NCBI GenBank assembly: GCA_002331025.1
Contig: DCYG01000021.1
Location: 1-39,127, forward strand
Direction of reading: 5' to 3'
DNA from: Firmicutes bacterium UBA2116
GTDB taxonomy: Bacteria; Bacillota; Clostridia; Tissierellales; Sedimentibacteraceae
DNA: 39,127 nt
Part shown: positions 30,954-39,091 of the stretch, one piece after another
Layout: every line of letters begins with the position of its first letter
How positions within the stretch are numbered: the first letter of the stretch is position 1
Made by a program: the position numbers and the translations under genes
The notes under the pieces: generated by a model
What the model was told of the DNA's origin: nothing
The model's input: the letters and a program-made list of their open reading frames with translations, nothing else
Database searches by the model: none

Positions 30954-31943
30954 CTAATTATTTTGATTATTAATTTTTTCAAGCAGCTTTTTTATTTCTT
31001 CCTCAGGAAGCTTCGTTACCTCGCTGATTAATTCTATTTCCAAGCCTTTTTTAAGCATTTCAATAGCTGTTTCCAGCTTTCCTTCGGCTCTTCCTTCTTT
31101 TACTCCTTCGGCTTTTCCTTCTCTTACGCCTTCAGCCTTACCTCTTGTATAAATATATTCTGTCATTTCGGACACCTCCTTTGATAGTTTTAAGTCCGCG
31201 TAATTTTCAGAAAAATAATTCAGTAAATAGATTGTTGCTTCTGTTATTTTTGTATAATCTTCTTCCGTTATTTCATCTTTACTCATTAATTCATCTGTTA
31301 GTCTTACTATTTCAATTATATCAGTTTTTATCCTTTCTGACAATCTTAAAAACTGCTTTTCATCTGCTGTTTTTATTTTTTCTATCCTTTCCCTAAGCTT
31401 GAAGATTTCTAATGGAAGCAATGAATACAGCCCATGCTTCATTTTCTCTTCCTTGCTTATTTCCCACACCTTTTTGACAAAAACCTTGTACATTATTTCC
31501 TGTTTACCCATATCAGTGATTGGATATACTACCTTCAGTTTTAGTTCATCAGGGACATCCCTTCCCTTTTCTAAATAAAGCACTGTCTGCTTCGGAAAAT
31601 ATATCGTGGGTATATCTTTCGCTCCTGTATCCTTTACAGCCTCTCTATACCCATAATCAAACATCCTAAGCACCATAAACTTTTCTCTGTTTAACTGAAA
31701 TTCAAAATGAAATTTTTGCTTTCTTCCTATTTTCACCATAAAGTCAGCTCTTCTCATCTCCATATTCAGATCAGCGCTTTCAGTTGCCATAAATTCCACA
31801 TCATATTTCTGATTCACATCAAAGCTTTCATCAAAAAAGTAATTTACTATGTTAATCACCAAGGGCTTTGATACACTGAACAACAGCTTTAACGTTTCAT
31901 CAAGCTTTATCCTTTCAGTATTGCTTTTCTCATCACTATCCAT
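30954..31943 (-). CDS. Rpn family PD-(D/E)XK nuclease / putative transposase-like protein
   Basis: A 329-residue protein. The N-terminal half has the Rpn/PD-(D/E)XK pattern: LDETLKLLFS near the start, an acidic residue in RRADFMVKIG, and the E-x-Q catalytic signature in FHFEFQLNRE. The C terminus has lysine- and glutamate-rich repeats (EGVREGKAEGVKEGRAEG) followed by a helical tail ending in a short amphipathic segment (EEEIKKLLEKINN). Rpn proteins are DNA endonucleases that promote RecA-independent recombination; the C-terminal repeat region is often variable. GGGAG stands 6 nt before the ATG at 31943; the ATG at 31949 touches the site and is less likely. Alone between two terminators. Confidence 0.82.
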   Translation of the reverse strand: MDSDEKSNTERIKLDETLKLLFSVSKPLVINIVNYFFDESFDVNQKYDVEFMATESADLNMEMRRADFMVKIGRKQKFHFEFQLNREKFMVLRMFDYGYREAVKDTGAKDIPTIYFPKQTVLYLEKGRDVPDELKLKVVYPITDMGKQEIMYKVFVKKVWEISKEEKMKHGLYSLLPLEIFKLRERIEKIKTADEKQFLRLSERIKTDIIEIVRLTDELMSKDEITEEDYTKITEATIYLLNYFSENYADLKLSKEVSEMTEYIYTRGKAEGVREGKAEGVKEGRAEGKLETAIEMLKKGLEIELISEVTKLPEEEIKKLLEKINNQNN

Positions 31944-32112
31944 CTTCATCTCCCGGTTTTAATATGATTTTCTCAGGTCAATCATTTATACATATTTTAC
32001 CATAAGGGTCTATTTAATGCGAGATTTTTTCGAACATTTGTTTGCAATTTTATAGATACTTTTTTACATATAAAAATCGGGGGAAACCGTATATACTATT
32101 AAGTTTTTGATT

Positions 32113-32156
32113 AAAAAAATATCACCCTTACAGCAAATTATGGGGTGATATTTTTA
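32113..32156. terminator. Terminator after the BCCT gene
   Basis: AAAAATATCACCC, a loop of about 15 nt, GGGTGATATTTTT. It ends the molybdenum hydroxylase-lyase-transporter operon on the minus strand. The stretch 31950-32112 otherwise holds only the Rpn gene's upstream region. Confidence 0.85.
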
Positions 32157-32211
32157 TTTATAAATAAAGCTAATAAAATAATTTTGTATACTTCTGTCTT
32201 TTTTAAATACT

Positions 32212-33819
32212 TTAATCCTCTATCAGGTTTTTATCAACAATTGCTGTGCCCGGACTGTCAACCACATCATATTCTTTGAACTTAATCAGCATTTTAACTG
32301 TGCTGTAAACCATGAGGGCAACTACAAACAATAGCGGAAAAGCAGATACTATCGCTAATTGCTTTGTTGCGTCTATGCCGCTGACAACTCCTACCTTACC
32401 TGCTGTGGCTATATTGATAAATGCTACGGATGACATAACTATTCCCCAGAACATTTTAATATTTTTAGGCGGTTCTATTGTAGAGTTGTTTTTAATGTTT
32501 ATAGAAAGTGAAGAAACTGTGGTCGTCATTGAGTCGGCTAATGTTACAACTGATAAAAATGCTGTTATCATAAATAATGCACTCAACAATTTGCTTAACG
32601 GGAAGTTGGCAAAGAAATTAAATACTGCCGATTCCAGTCCTCCTGATTGTATACCTTCCCACAACTGAGCTCCGTTCATTTGAAGGTTTATTGCTGAAGA
32701 ACCGAATATACCAAACCAGATTACACCAAACATACCCGGTAATAAGAAGTTAAATAAAGTAAATTCCTTTAAAGTTCTTCCTACAGCAATCTTAGCTAAG
32801 AACATACCTATCAATGGTGTATAAGCGATCATAAAGCTCCAGTAGTTAATTGTCCACCATATAGGCCATTGATCTCCTTCAAATGTTCCTAAATAAGTAG
32901 CCTGTGTAAAATAGTTACTCAAGTGGAATCCCATAGCTTCAACCGTCATGTTAAGTATATATTTTGTAGGTCCGAACAACAAAACGAAGATCATCAATCC
33001 AATATATATTTTTGCGTTTTTATCAGATAAGAACCTGACACCCCTGTCTATACCGGTATAACTGGATACAATGAACGTAACAACTATTGCAAGCAGTATT
33101 ATCCCCCAGACAAGCGTTGTAGGCTGAATTCCGAACAGCAAATTCATTCCGCTTCCTAACTGCATGGATGCAACTCCCAATGAAGCAGAAACTCCGCCTG
33201 CTAAACCAAATAAGCAAAGAATGTCAACTATGTCTCCGGCAACACCGTTAACTCTGCTGCCAAGAACAGGATAAAGACAAGATGAAACCCTGTATGGAAG
33301 CTTCATGTTGTATACCGCATATCCTATGCCTATACCTGCGACACAATAGAATGCATACAATGCGGGTCCCCAGTGCATATAGCTTGTGCTTAATGAATAC
33401 AAAGCCCCTTCCTTGCTTGCAGCCTCATATCCAAAACCCGGTATCGGAGACATTAAATGTGTTAAAGGCTCTGCTATTCCCCAGAATACTATACCTGTTG
33501 CTATACCTCCGCAAAGTGATATAACAAACCAATTCCATTTACTCATTATAGGTTTTGCATCTTTTCCGCCAAGCACAATATCTCCATATTTCTTCGAAAA
33601 CAGCATCCAAATACATATGAACATCATTGCCAGTGCAACTAAATCATAGAGCCAGCCAAACCACTGTCCTGCAAAATTTACTATGGCTCCCTCAGCCGAA
33701 GCAAATGATGCAGGTGACACAACGCCGAGAACTATTATGACAGCATAGATTATCACCATAGGTATGAAAACGATTTTCCTTATTTCGACCTTGTCTAAGC
33801 TCTTAACTTTACTACTCAT
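32212..33819 (-). CDS. BCCT family betaine/quaternary-amine transporter
   Basis: A 535-residue protein with 12 TM helices of the BetP/CaiT/OpuD type, which takes up trimethylammonium compounds. Family marks are YMHWGPALYAFY and IGYAVYNMKLPYRVSS, SSYTGIDRGVRFLSDKNAKI, and GMFLAKIAVGRTLKEF. The TM8 segment usually rich in tryptophan (WAWWISWSPFVG in BetP-like members) reads INYWSFMIAYTPLIG, so part of the usual aromatic cage is changed and the substrate may be larger or different from glycine betaine. GGGAGG precedes the ATG. It follows the lyase gene by 92 bp, which contain their own promoter-like element. It is the last gene of the operon. A substrate such as ergothioneine or hercynine is proposed from context only. 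Confidence 0.9.
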   Translation of the reverse strand: MSSKVKSLDKVEIRKIVFIPMVIIYAVIIVLGVVSPASFASAEGAIVNFAGQWFGWLYDLVALAMMFICIWMLFSKKYGDIVLGGKDAKPIMSKWNWFVISLCGGIATGIVFWGIAEPLTHLMSPIPGFGYEAASKEGALYSLSTSYMHWGPALYAFYCVAGIGIGYAVYNMKLPYRVSSCLYPVLGSRVNGVAGDIVDILCLFGLAGGVSASLGVASMQLGSGMNLLFGIQPTTLVWGIILLAIVVTFIVSSYTGIDRGVRFLSDKNAKIYIGLMIFVLLFGPTKYILNMTVEAMGFHLSNYFTQATYLGTFEGDQWPIWWTINYWSFMIAYTPLIGMFLAKIAVGRTLKEFTLFNFLLPGMFGVIWFGIFGSSAINLQMNGAQLWEGIQSGGLESAVFNFFANFPLSKLLSALFMITAFLSVVTLADSMTTTVSSLSINIKNNSTIEPPKNIKMFWGIVMSSVAFINIATAGKVGVVSGIDATKQLAIVSAFPLLFVVALMVYSTVKMLIKFKEYDVVDSPGTAIVDKNLIED

Positions 33820-33856
33820 GAAAAACCTCCCTTGGTATATTATTAATTTCAGTATA

Positions 33857-33889
33857 ATTATATATTGTAATCGTCAAAAAAAAGTCAAA
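33857..33889 (-). promoter_or_regulatory. Promoter/operator before the BCCT gene with TTTGAC direct repeats
   Basis: On the minus strand TTTGACTTTTTTTTGAC (33873-33889), two TTTGAC boxes 11 bp apart, then ATTACAATATA (33861-33871) and TATAAT (33857-33862). The same two blocks occur before the first gene of the operon (39036-39071), with a gap of 8 instead of 1 bp. No canonical -35 stands 17 bp from the -10, so an activator is likely. Confidence 0.55.
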
Positions 33890-33911
33890 AGTATCGTTTT
33901 CATTTTGAAAA

Positions 33912-35405
33912 TCATACCAATAATTTCCCCGATTTTATCAGCTCATATGATTTTTGAATATCGATGCTTAAATTCCTGTCCTTATCTAAAAACGGAATTT
34001 CATTTCTTATTGTTTTATACGCTTCTTCCGTAGCTTTACCCATATTAATATTGCCCCTCAAATCAACAGCCTGAGCAGCATGAATTGCCTCCATCCCTAT
34101 TATATATCTGAGATTGTCAATTATTTTCCTTACCTTATCTGCCGCTAACGGTGCATTGCTGGCACGATCCTCAATGTTCCCTGCTAAAGAGAAGTAATCC
34201 ATAGATGATGGGTTTGCCAGCATCCTGTTTTCAGCATCCAAATAAGCGAATGACTTTTGAATAGTGCCGTAAGCTATGGTCTTGGTTTCACTTGGAGTTA
34301 AAAATCTTGTAAGCTTTGTAAAGGAGGGATCTGCCAGCTTTATCATCCTGTTACACGATGATTTTGAAAGGTGGCACAATGCTATTCCAAGCATTTCAAC
34401 ACCTAATACCAATGATGTTATTTCAAAATTGGCACTTACAGAAACTCTTTCTTCATCGGTTACTATGCAGGGATTATCATCTGTTGAATTAATTTGAATC
34501 TGCAAAAATTGTTTGATATAATCTATCGCATCATATATTGAACCATTTACTGAAAATGAGCATCTGAAGCTTAAGGGATCCTGCAGTGCCCTGTCTTCAT
34601 GAGGATCATTCAAATAGCTGCCTGCCAGATATTCTCTGCATTCTCTTGCGCATTTTATCTGACCTTTTAATTTTCTTAAATCATTTACAGTTTCATCCAA
34701 TGATTGAACAACACCGTTAAGCCCTTCCATGCCTAAGCAATATATCAAATTAGATGTTTTAATGAGCTCTTCTGTTTCTTTCACCAGAATTGCAATATAT
34801 GCCGTTCCTTGTGCATTAGATGAAACTATGCTTAATCCGTCCTTCGGACCTAGTATTGCAGGCTTCATTCCTTCTCTTTTCATTGCTTCCATAGAGCTTA
34901 ATACTTCACCTTTATAGCTTACCTCACCTTCTCCGATAATGGATAATCCTATATGAGACATAGTTGTAATATCTCCCTCTCCTACAGAACCTCTTCTCGG
35001 AACGCGGGGATGTATCCTTTTATTGAGGAAATCACTGTAATGCTCCAAAATCTCCGCTGAAATACCCGTGCAGCCATACAGAGCCGTATTCAACCTGATC
35101 AGCATCATCGCCCTGACCTCTTCATCTGTGCTGAATGGTTCAATACCGAGACTGTGGCTGTTGAGAAGATTTCTGTTATATGCTTCAAAAAAATCCACGT
35201 CAAATTCCTTATCCTTGTTCCAGCCGACACCTCTGTTCAGACCGTAAACAGGATGACCTTCAGCCGCTAAATCAAATAATATTTTTCTGGCTTTTCTCGC
35301 TTTTTCCATGGCATTTTCGTCAATTTCAACTTGCTTGTAATTATATGCCACGTCATAAACATCATCAAGGCTTAAATCATTTCCATTTAAAATCACTTTT
35401 TCCAT
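33912..35405 (-). CDS. MIO-less histidine ammonia-lyase homologue, candidate ergothionase
   Basis: A 497-residue member of the aromatic amino acid lyase family by its overall pattern: VYGLNRGVGW, NRNLLNSHSLGIE, RAMMLIRLNTALYG, LQDPLSFRCS, STDDNP, LANPSSMDYF and NIEDRASNA. The place of the strictly conserved GSVGASGDLAPL reads GSVGEGDITTM: the Ala-Ser-Gly that forms the MIO electrophile is gone, and NTGFG is NRGVG. It therefore cannot work as an ordinary ammonia lyase. Ergothionase, which removes trimethylamine from ergothioneine to give thiourocanate, is a known homologue that works without MIO. AGGTGG lies 5 nt before the ATG at 35405; a GTG at 35414 is less likely. It follows the molybdenum subunit gene by 16 bp and precedes the BCCT gene. 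Other aromatic betaines are possible substrates. Confidence 0.75.
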   Translation of the reverse strand: MEKVILNGNDLSLDDVYDVAYNYKQVEIDENAMEKARKARKILFDLAAEGHPVYGLNRGVGWNKDKEFDVDFFEAYNRNLLNSHSLGIEPFSTDEEVRAMMLIRLNTALYGCTGISAEILEHYSDFLNKRIHPRVPRRGSVGEGDITTMSHIGLSIIGEGEVSYKGEVLSSMEAMKREGMKPAILGPKDGLSIVSSNAQGTAYIAILVKETEELIKTSNLIYCLGMEGLNGVVQSLDETVNDLRKLKGQIKCARECREYLAGSYLNDPHEDRALQDPLSFRCSFSVNGSIYDAIDYIKQFLQIQINSTDDNPCIVTDEERVSVSANFEITSLVLGVEMLGIALCHLSKSSCNRMIKLADPSFTKLTRFLTPSETKTIAYGTIQKSFAYLDAENRMLANPSSMDYFSLAGNIEDRASNAPLAADKVRKIIDNLRYIIGMEAIHAAQAVDLRGNINMGKATEEAYKTIRNEIPFLDKDRNLSIDIQKSYELIKSGKLLV

Positions 35406-35421
35406 TTCTACCACCTAACTA

Positions 35422-37683
35422 TTAAGATAATTTGTGTTTACTGTTTATATTTTTCATAATAACCTCTGGTGTAGCCGGGTATGTTGTTATGTTTGTGTCA
35501 AGTGCAAAATTAATTGCATTTATTACCGCGGGTGCCGGTGCAACTGCCGCAAGCTCTCCGACGCTCTTAGCTCCATACGGGCCGAACGGTTCGTTTTCTT
35601 CTATTGTCATTACCCTGATCTCCGGCATCTGAGGAGCGTTTAATAAGTGATATTTTGAAAAATTTGTTGATTTCACATATCCGTTTTTATCTACATCAAT
35701 TTCTTCTAAAAGAGCCATACCAAGACTCATATGAGCCCCTCCCTGTACCTGCCCTTCAACAAATTGAGGATTTATTGATCTGCCTATATCATGTACCGCC
35801 AGCAGATCTATTACCTCAACATATCCCGTATATTTATCAACCCAGACTTCAGCAAAGGCTGCTGAATGTGTGGCCGGATTTGCCGGTGATTCATATCTTT
35901 CAAAAACGGATAAGGATTGAGAATACTTTGTCTCCAGCTCTACGGCAACATCTCCGTATGAATATTTTTCTGCGGAATCTTTTTTATATACGAATCCGTT
36001 GGCTGCTATTACATCATCTTCACTGCAATCTTTTAATTTACAGAAAGAACTTACAACCATTTTTTTAAGTTTTTCTCCTGCTGATTTAACAGCGCCTCCG
36101 CATACAAATGTAACCCTGCTCGCTTGTGTTCCGGCAGAATCATAAGGCGATGCAAGTGTATCCGTTTCCAAAACTCTTACCTTATCCATGCTTATGTCAA
36201 GAGACTCTGAGGCTATTTGCTGCATTGTTGTTACAGTACCGCAGCCCTGATCATGTATGCCTATTTTTACAAGCACGCTTCCGTCGGCAAATATACTCAT
36301 ATCTACGTTAGAGAAGTCGGGATAAGCCCCCATATACCCATTGCCATGAGTTGCACACGCCATTCCCACACCATAAGCGTATCGCTCTGTATCATTAGTT
36401 TTTATATTTTGCCTTTTATTTGCCCAATCAAATGCTTTCATTCCGTTTATAACACATTGTCTGATTTTTGTATTGCCTATGTCTGTTCCGCCTGCAGGGT
36501 CCTTAGCTCCTTCCTTTACCAGATTCTTAAGTCTGAATTCACATGGATCCATCCCTATTTTTTTAGCGGCATTATCGATATTTATTTCTGTTATGGCGTG
36601 TGCCTGCGGGGAACCATATCCTCTGCACGCACCTCCGGGAATAGTGTTTGTATAATAGGTATTGCCTTGAAAGTATTGATTTTGTATATCGTACATCCTG
36701 AATAATTTTTTACCGATTGCCATTGCCACGGCAGATGCATTGGTATAGTATGCGCCGCCGTCAACATCTGTAATTATTTTTCTGGCTAATATTTTCCCCT
36801 CCTTGCTGATTGCTGTTTCAACGCTGATTTCAGTTGCATTTCTGCTTCTGGTCCCTAATATCGCATCCTTTCTGTCCATGTACAGCATTACCGGGCGGTT
36901 AAGTGTATATGCCGCAAATGCACATATCGGTTCCAGAACGGTCTGACCCTTCCCTCCGAATGAACCGCCCATTGCAGCCTTTATAACCCTGACTTTATTG
37001 AACGGTATATTGAGGACACTTGCTGTGTGGTATTGTACCTGAAATGCAGTCTGGCAAGGGCTCCACACCACCAGGCTCCCTTGCTCGTCAATTTCGCTCA
37101 GGCATATGTGAGGTTCTATTGCAGAGTGATGAATTTTTTGTGTTTTTCCCGAATCCTTTATTATATAATTTGCGTTTTTAAATTCCTCTTCATAATTGCC
37201 GCAATTTATACTTTTAGAAAATGCTAAATTTGAGTTGTTTTTTATAATTGTTTTGCTTTCTTTGGCTTGTTTTATACCTACGACACTTTCCAATTCTTTG
37301 TATCCGATACTTAACTTTGATATAGCTTCTTCCACAATTCTTTTGCTTTTTCCCACTACCAATGCTATCCTGTCCCCGACAAACCTTGCCCTGTTGAACA
37401 ACAGATATTCGTCCTTATATTGATTCGCTCCTGCAAACCACTCATGGGAATTATATAACACATGCGGAATATCATCATATGTATATATCGCTTCTATGCC
37501 TTCAACCTTTAATGCTTCTGTCTTATCTATTTCAATTTCAGCATGAGGTTTGTCACTCAGTACAAGCTTTGCATATAACATGTCATACCTTTTCATGTCA
37601 CATATGAATTTCATCTTCCCTGTTGCTTTATCATAGGAATCTTCTTTTATCACGCTTTTACCTACATATTTCAATTCTTCCAT
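35422..37683 (-). CDS. Molybdenum hydroxylase, molybdopterin-binding large subunit (xanthine dehydrogenase family)
   Basis: A 753-residue subunit. The N-terminal a/b-hammerhead (IKEDSYDKATGKMKFICDM) and molybdopterin-binding parts are present: AAMGGSFGGKGQ, PGGACRGYGSPQAHAITEI with the arginine that orients substrate, QGCGTVTTMQQI, and the C-terminal KSVGELAAVAPAPAVINAI with the catalytic glutamate. These enzymes hydroxylate aromatic rings with water. The residue after GGK is Gly, whereas purine-specific xanthine dehydrogenases have Glu there, so purine is not the likely substrate. The gene overlaps the FAD-subunit gene by 13 bp, with GAGGAG 6 nt before its ATG. In this operon the lyase product could be its substrate (inference). 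Confidence 0.9.
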   Translation of the reverse strand: MEELKYVGKSVIKEDSYDKATGKMKFICDMKRYDMLYAKLVLSDKPHAEIEIDKTEALKVEGIEAIYTYDDIPHVLYNSHEWFAGANQYKDEYLLFNRARFVGDRIALVVGKSKRIVEEAISKLSIGYKELESVVGIKQAKESKTIIKNNSNLAFSKSINCGNYEEEFKNANYIIKDSGKTQKIHHSAIEPHICLSEIDEQGSLVVWSPCQTAFQVQYHTASVLNIPFNKVRVIKAAMGGSFGGKGQTVLEPICAFAAYTLNRPVMLYMDRKDAILGTRSRNATEISVETAISKEGKILARKIITDVDGGAYYTNASAVAMAIGKKLFRMYDIQNQYFQGNTYYTNTIPGGACRGYGSPQAHAITEINIDNAAKKIGMDPCEFRLKNLVKEGAKDPAGGTDIGNTKIRQCVINGMKAFDWANKRQNIKTNDTERYAYGVGMACATHGNGYMGAYPDFSNVDMSIFADGSVLVKIGIHDQGCGTVTTMQQIASESLDISMDKVRVLETDTLASPYDSAGTQASRVTFVCGGAVKSAGEKLKKMVVSSFCKLKDCSEDDVIAANGFVYKKDSAEKYSYGDVAVELETKYSQSLSVFERYESPANPATHSAAFAEVWVDKYTGYVEVIDLLAVHDIGRSINPQFVEGQVQGGAHMSLGMALLEEIDVDKNGYVKSTNFSKYHLLNAPQMPEIRVMTIEENEPFGPYGAKSVGELAAVAPAPAVINAINFALDTNITTYPATPEVIMKNINSKHKLS

Positions 37684-38537
37684 ATCTGTCTCCTCAGCTT
37701 ATTCAATATATCATCCACTAAACCCTCTGCTGCTGATTTCTTATAATGCTTTGAGGATCTGTCCGGTATAGCGTCTTCTATCTGCAGATGAATCGCATCA
37801 TGCAGATCAGAAAAAGCTATATCATTGATGTTCTTATTCAATAATTTTTCCTCAATAAATTTTGCCCTGATAGGTTTAGGACCTACGGCACCAAGATATA
37901 TAACTGAATTATTTATAATCATATCGTCTGATATATCTATTTTAATGCAGCAATTTAATTTTGAAATTGTAACTGTCTTTCTTGAGCCAACCTTTGAAAA
38001 TGCTGATTTTGAATTGGTTTTTTTGATAATTATATTGGTTATTACCTCATCGTCATTCAAACTGTTCTTTTCTAATCCCTCAACCACATTTTCAATTTTA
38101 TCCGTTCTTATGATTCCTGAGGAATTTATTATTTCTACATTTGCATCATACGCAAACAAAACAGGTATTGTATCCCCGCTCTGAGATGAATTTGCAACAT
38201 TTCCGCCTATCGTGGCTCTGTTTCTTACTTGCTCTGAACCTAAATTATATACTGAATCGTTCAGTGCAGGTATATATTTATTTATCAATAGGCTGTTCTC
38301 TATTTCGGTCATAGTTGCACCGGAACCTATAATAACTTCATTTTCCGTTTCATTTATCTCTTTTAATTCCTTAAGTTTTGTAAGGTCAATTATTTCATAA
38401 CCAAAAATCCCTTTTTTATTGAAATGAATTATTAAATCTGTACCGCCTGCTATTACATAAGTATTTTTATTTTTATTCCTGAGTGCATCGCACAATTCTT
38501 CAATTGTATCCGGAGCTTTAAATTTTGTCATAGTCAT
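37671..38537 (-). CDS. Molybdenum hydroxylase, FAD-binding medium subunit
   Basis: A 288-residue subunit of the CoxM/XdhB type. The N-terminal FAD-binding motif VIAGGTDLIIHFNKK and the second FAD contact TIGGNVANSSQSGDTIPVLF are clear; a CO-dehydrogenase-flavoprotein C-terminal domain follows. It passes electrons from the iron-sulfur subunit to NAD+ or another acceptor. The start ATG overlaps the stop codon of the iron-sulfur gene (ATGA), and its own stop lies inside the next gene, so the three subunits are translationally coupled. The order FeS-FAD-Mo is kept. Confidence 0.92.
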   Translation of the reverse strand: MTMTKFKAPDTIEELCDALRNKNKNTYVIAGGTDLIIHFNKKGIFGYEIIDLTKLKELKEINETENEVIIGSGATMTEIENSLLINKYIPALNDSVYNLGSEQVRNRATIGGNVANSSQSGDTIPVLFAYDANVEIINSSGIIRTDKIENVVEGLEKNSLNDDEVITNIIIKKTNSKSAFSKVGSRKTVTISKLNCCIKIDISDDMIINNSVIYLGAVGPKPIRAKFIEEKLLNKNINDIAFSDLHDAIHLQIEDAIPDRSSKHYKKSAAEGLVDDILNKLRRQIWKN

Positions 38538-39001
38538 AGCTGCACCTCTTTTCCGACGATGTCTTTAACCGCTTTAACTATCTTGTTGTATCCTGTACAT
38601 CTGCACAGATTTCCTTCTATTGCCCTTTTAATTTCATCCTCTGAGGGATTTGGGTTCTTCATCAGTAAAGCCTTGCAGGATAATATCATACCCGGAGTGC
38701 AAAAACCGCATTGTACAGCTCCATTCTCTATAAATGATTTCTGTATATCGTCAAGCTCCCCGCTTTGTGCCAGGCCCTCTATTGTTGTAATATCACATCC
38801 GTCTGCCTGACCCGTAAGTATCGTACAGGATGTTACAGCTTCACCGTTTAAAATTACTGTGCAGGCACCGCATTCGCCTTCTGAACAGCCTTCTTTTACA
38901 CCGGTCAGGTTTAAATCATCTCTTAAAAAATCTATTAATCTTGTTGTTGGGTCCACATCCATTTTTATATTCTTATTATTTACTGCCAATTCTATTATCA
39001 T
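38534..39001 (-). CDS. Molybdenum hydroxylase, [2Fe-2S] small subunit
   Basis: A 155-residue subunit with two [2Fe-2S] clusters. The plant-type cluster is bound by CSEGECGACTVILNG and the later cysteine of VTSC; the second by GAVQCGFCTPGMIL and GNLCRCTGYNKI. It carries electrons from the molybdenum centre to FAD. GGAGG stands 4 nt before the ATG at 39001; the frame reaches 39031 but the earlier ATG lacks a site. First gene of the operon visible here. No molybdenum cofactor insertion gene (xdhC/coxF type) is seen in the window. Confidence 0.93.
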   Translation of the reverse strand: MIIELAVNNKNIKMDVDPTTRLIDFLRDDLNLTGVKEGCSEGECGACTVILNGEAVTSCTILTGQADGCDITTIEGLAQSGELDDIQKSFIENGAVQCGFCTPGMILSCKALLMKNPNPSEDEIKRAIEGNLCRCTGYNKIVKAVKDIVGKEVQL

Positions 39002-39035
39002 ATGTCCTCCAAACATTAATATATCTCGCATTTTC

Positions 39036-39071
39036 TATATTGTAATATCTGCGAGTCAAAAAAAAGTCAAA
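39036..39071 (-). promoter_or_regulatory. Operator/promoter of the molybdenum hydroxylase operon with TTTGAC direct repeats
   Basis: On the minus strand TTTGACTTTTTTTTGAC (39055-39071), 8 bp, ATTACAATATA (39036-39046) overlapping a TATAGA -10 candidate (39034-39039). Identical blocks precede the BCCT gene. The pair CTCGCA/TGCGAG (39025-39030, 39050-39055) flanks the -10 region and could form another site. Confidence 0.55.
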
Positions 39072-39090
39072 TAATATAAAATTATTTGAC
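39066..39090. promoter_or_regulatory. Perfect 10-bp inverted repeat upstream of the operon
   Basis: GTCAAATAAT, 5 bp, ATTATTTGAC. One arm contains the upper TTTGAC box, so three boxes (two direct, one inverted) lie within 36 bp. It may be a dimer site of the operon's regulator, or the terminator of an upstream gene outside the window. Confidence 0.5.
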
Positions 39091-39091
39091 C

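Noticed and set aside
33912..35405. Ordinary histidine ammonia-lyase (hutH)
   Set aside because: The MIO-forming Ala-Ser-Gly is absent and no other hut gene (urocanase, imidazolonepropionase) is nearby.
36217..36705. 162-codon plus-strand open frame
   Set aside because: It is antisense to the molybdenum subunit gene, with no ribosome site and a cysteine- and isoleucine-rich, non-protein-like composition.
35422..39001. Purine catabolic xanthine dehydrogenase
   Set aside because: No purine genes are adjacent, the purine-contact glutamate is replaced, and the operon continues into a lyase and a betaine carrier.
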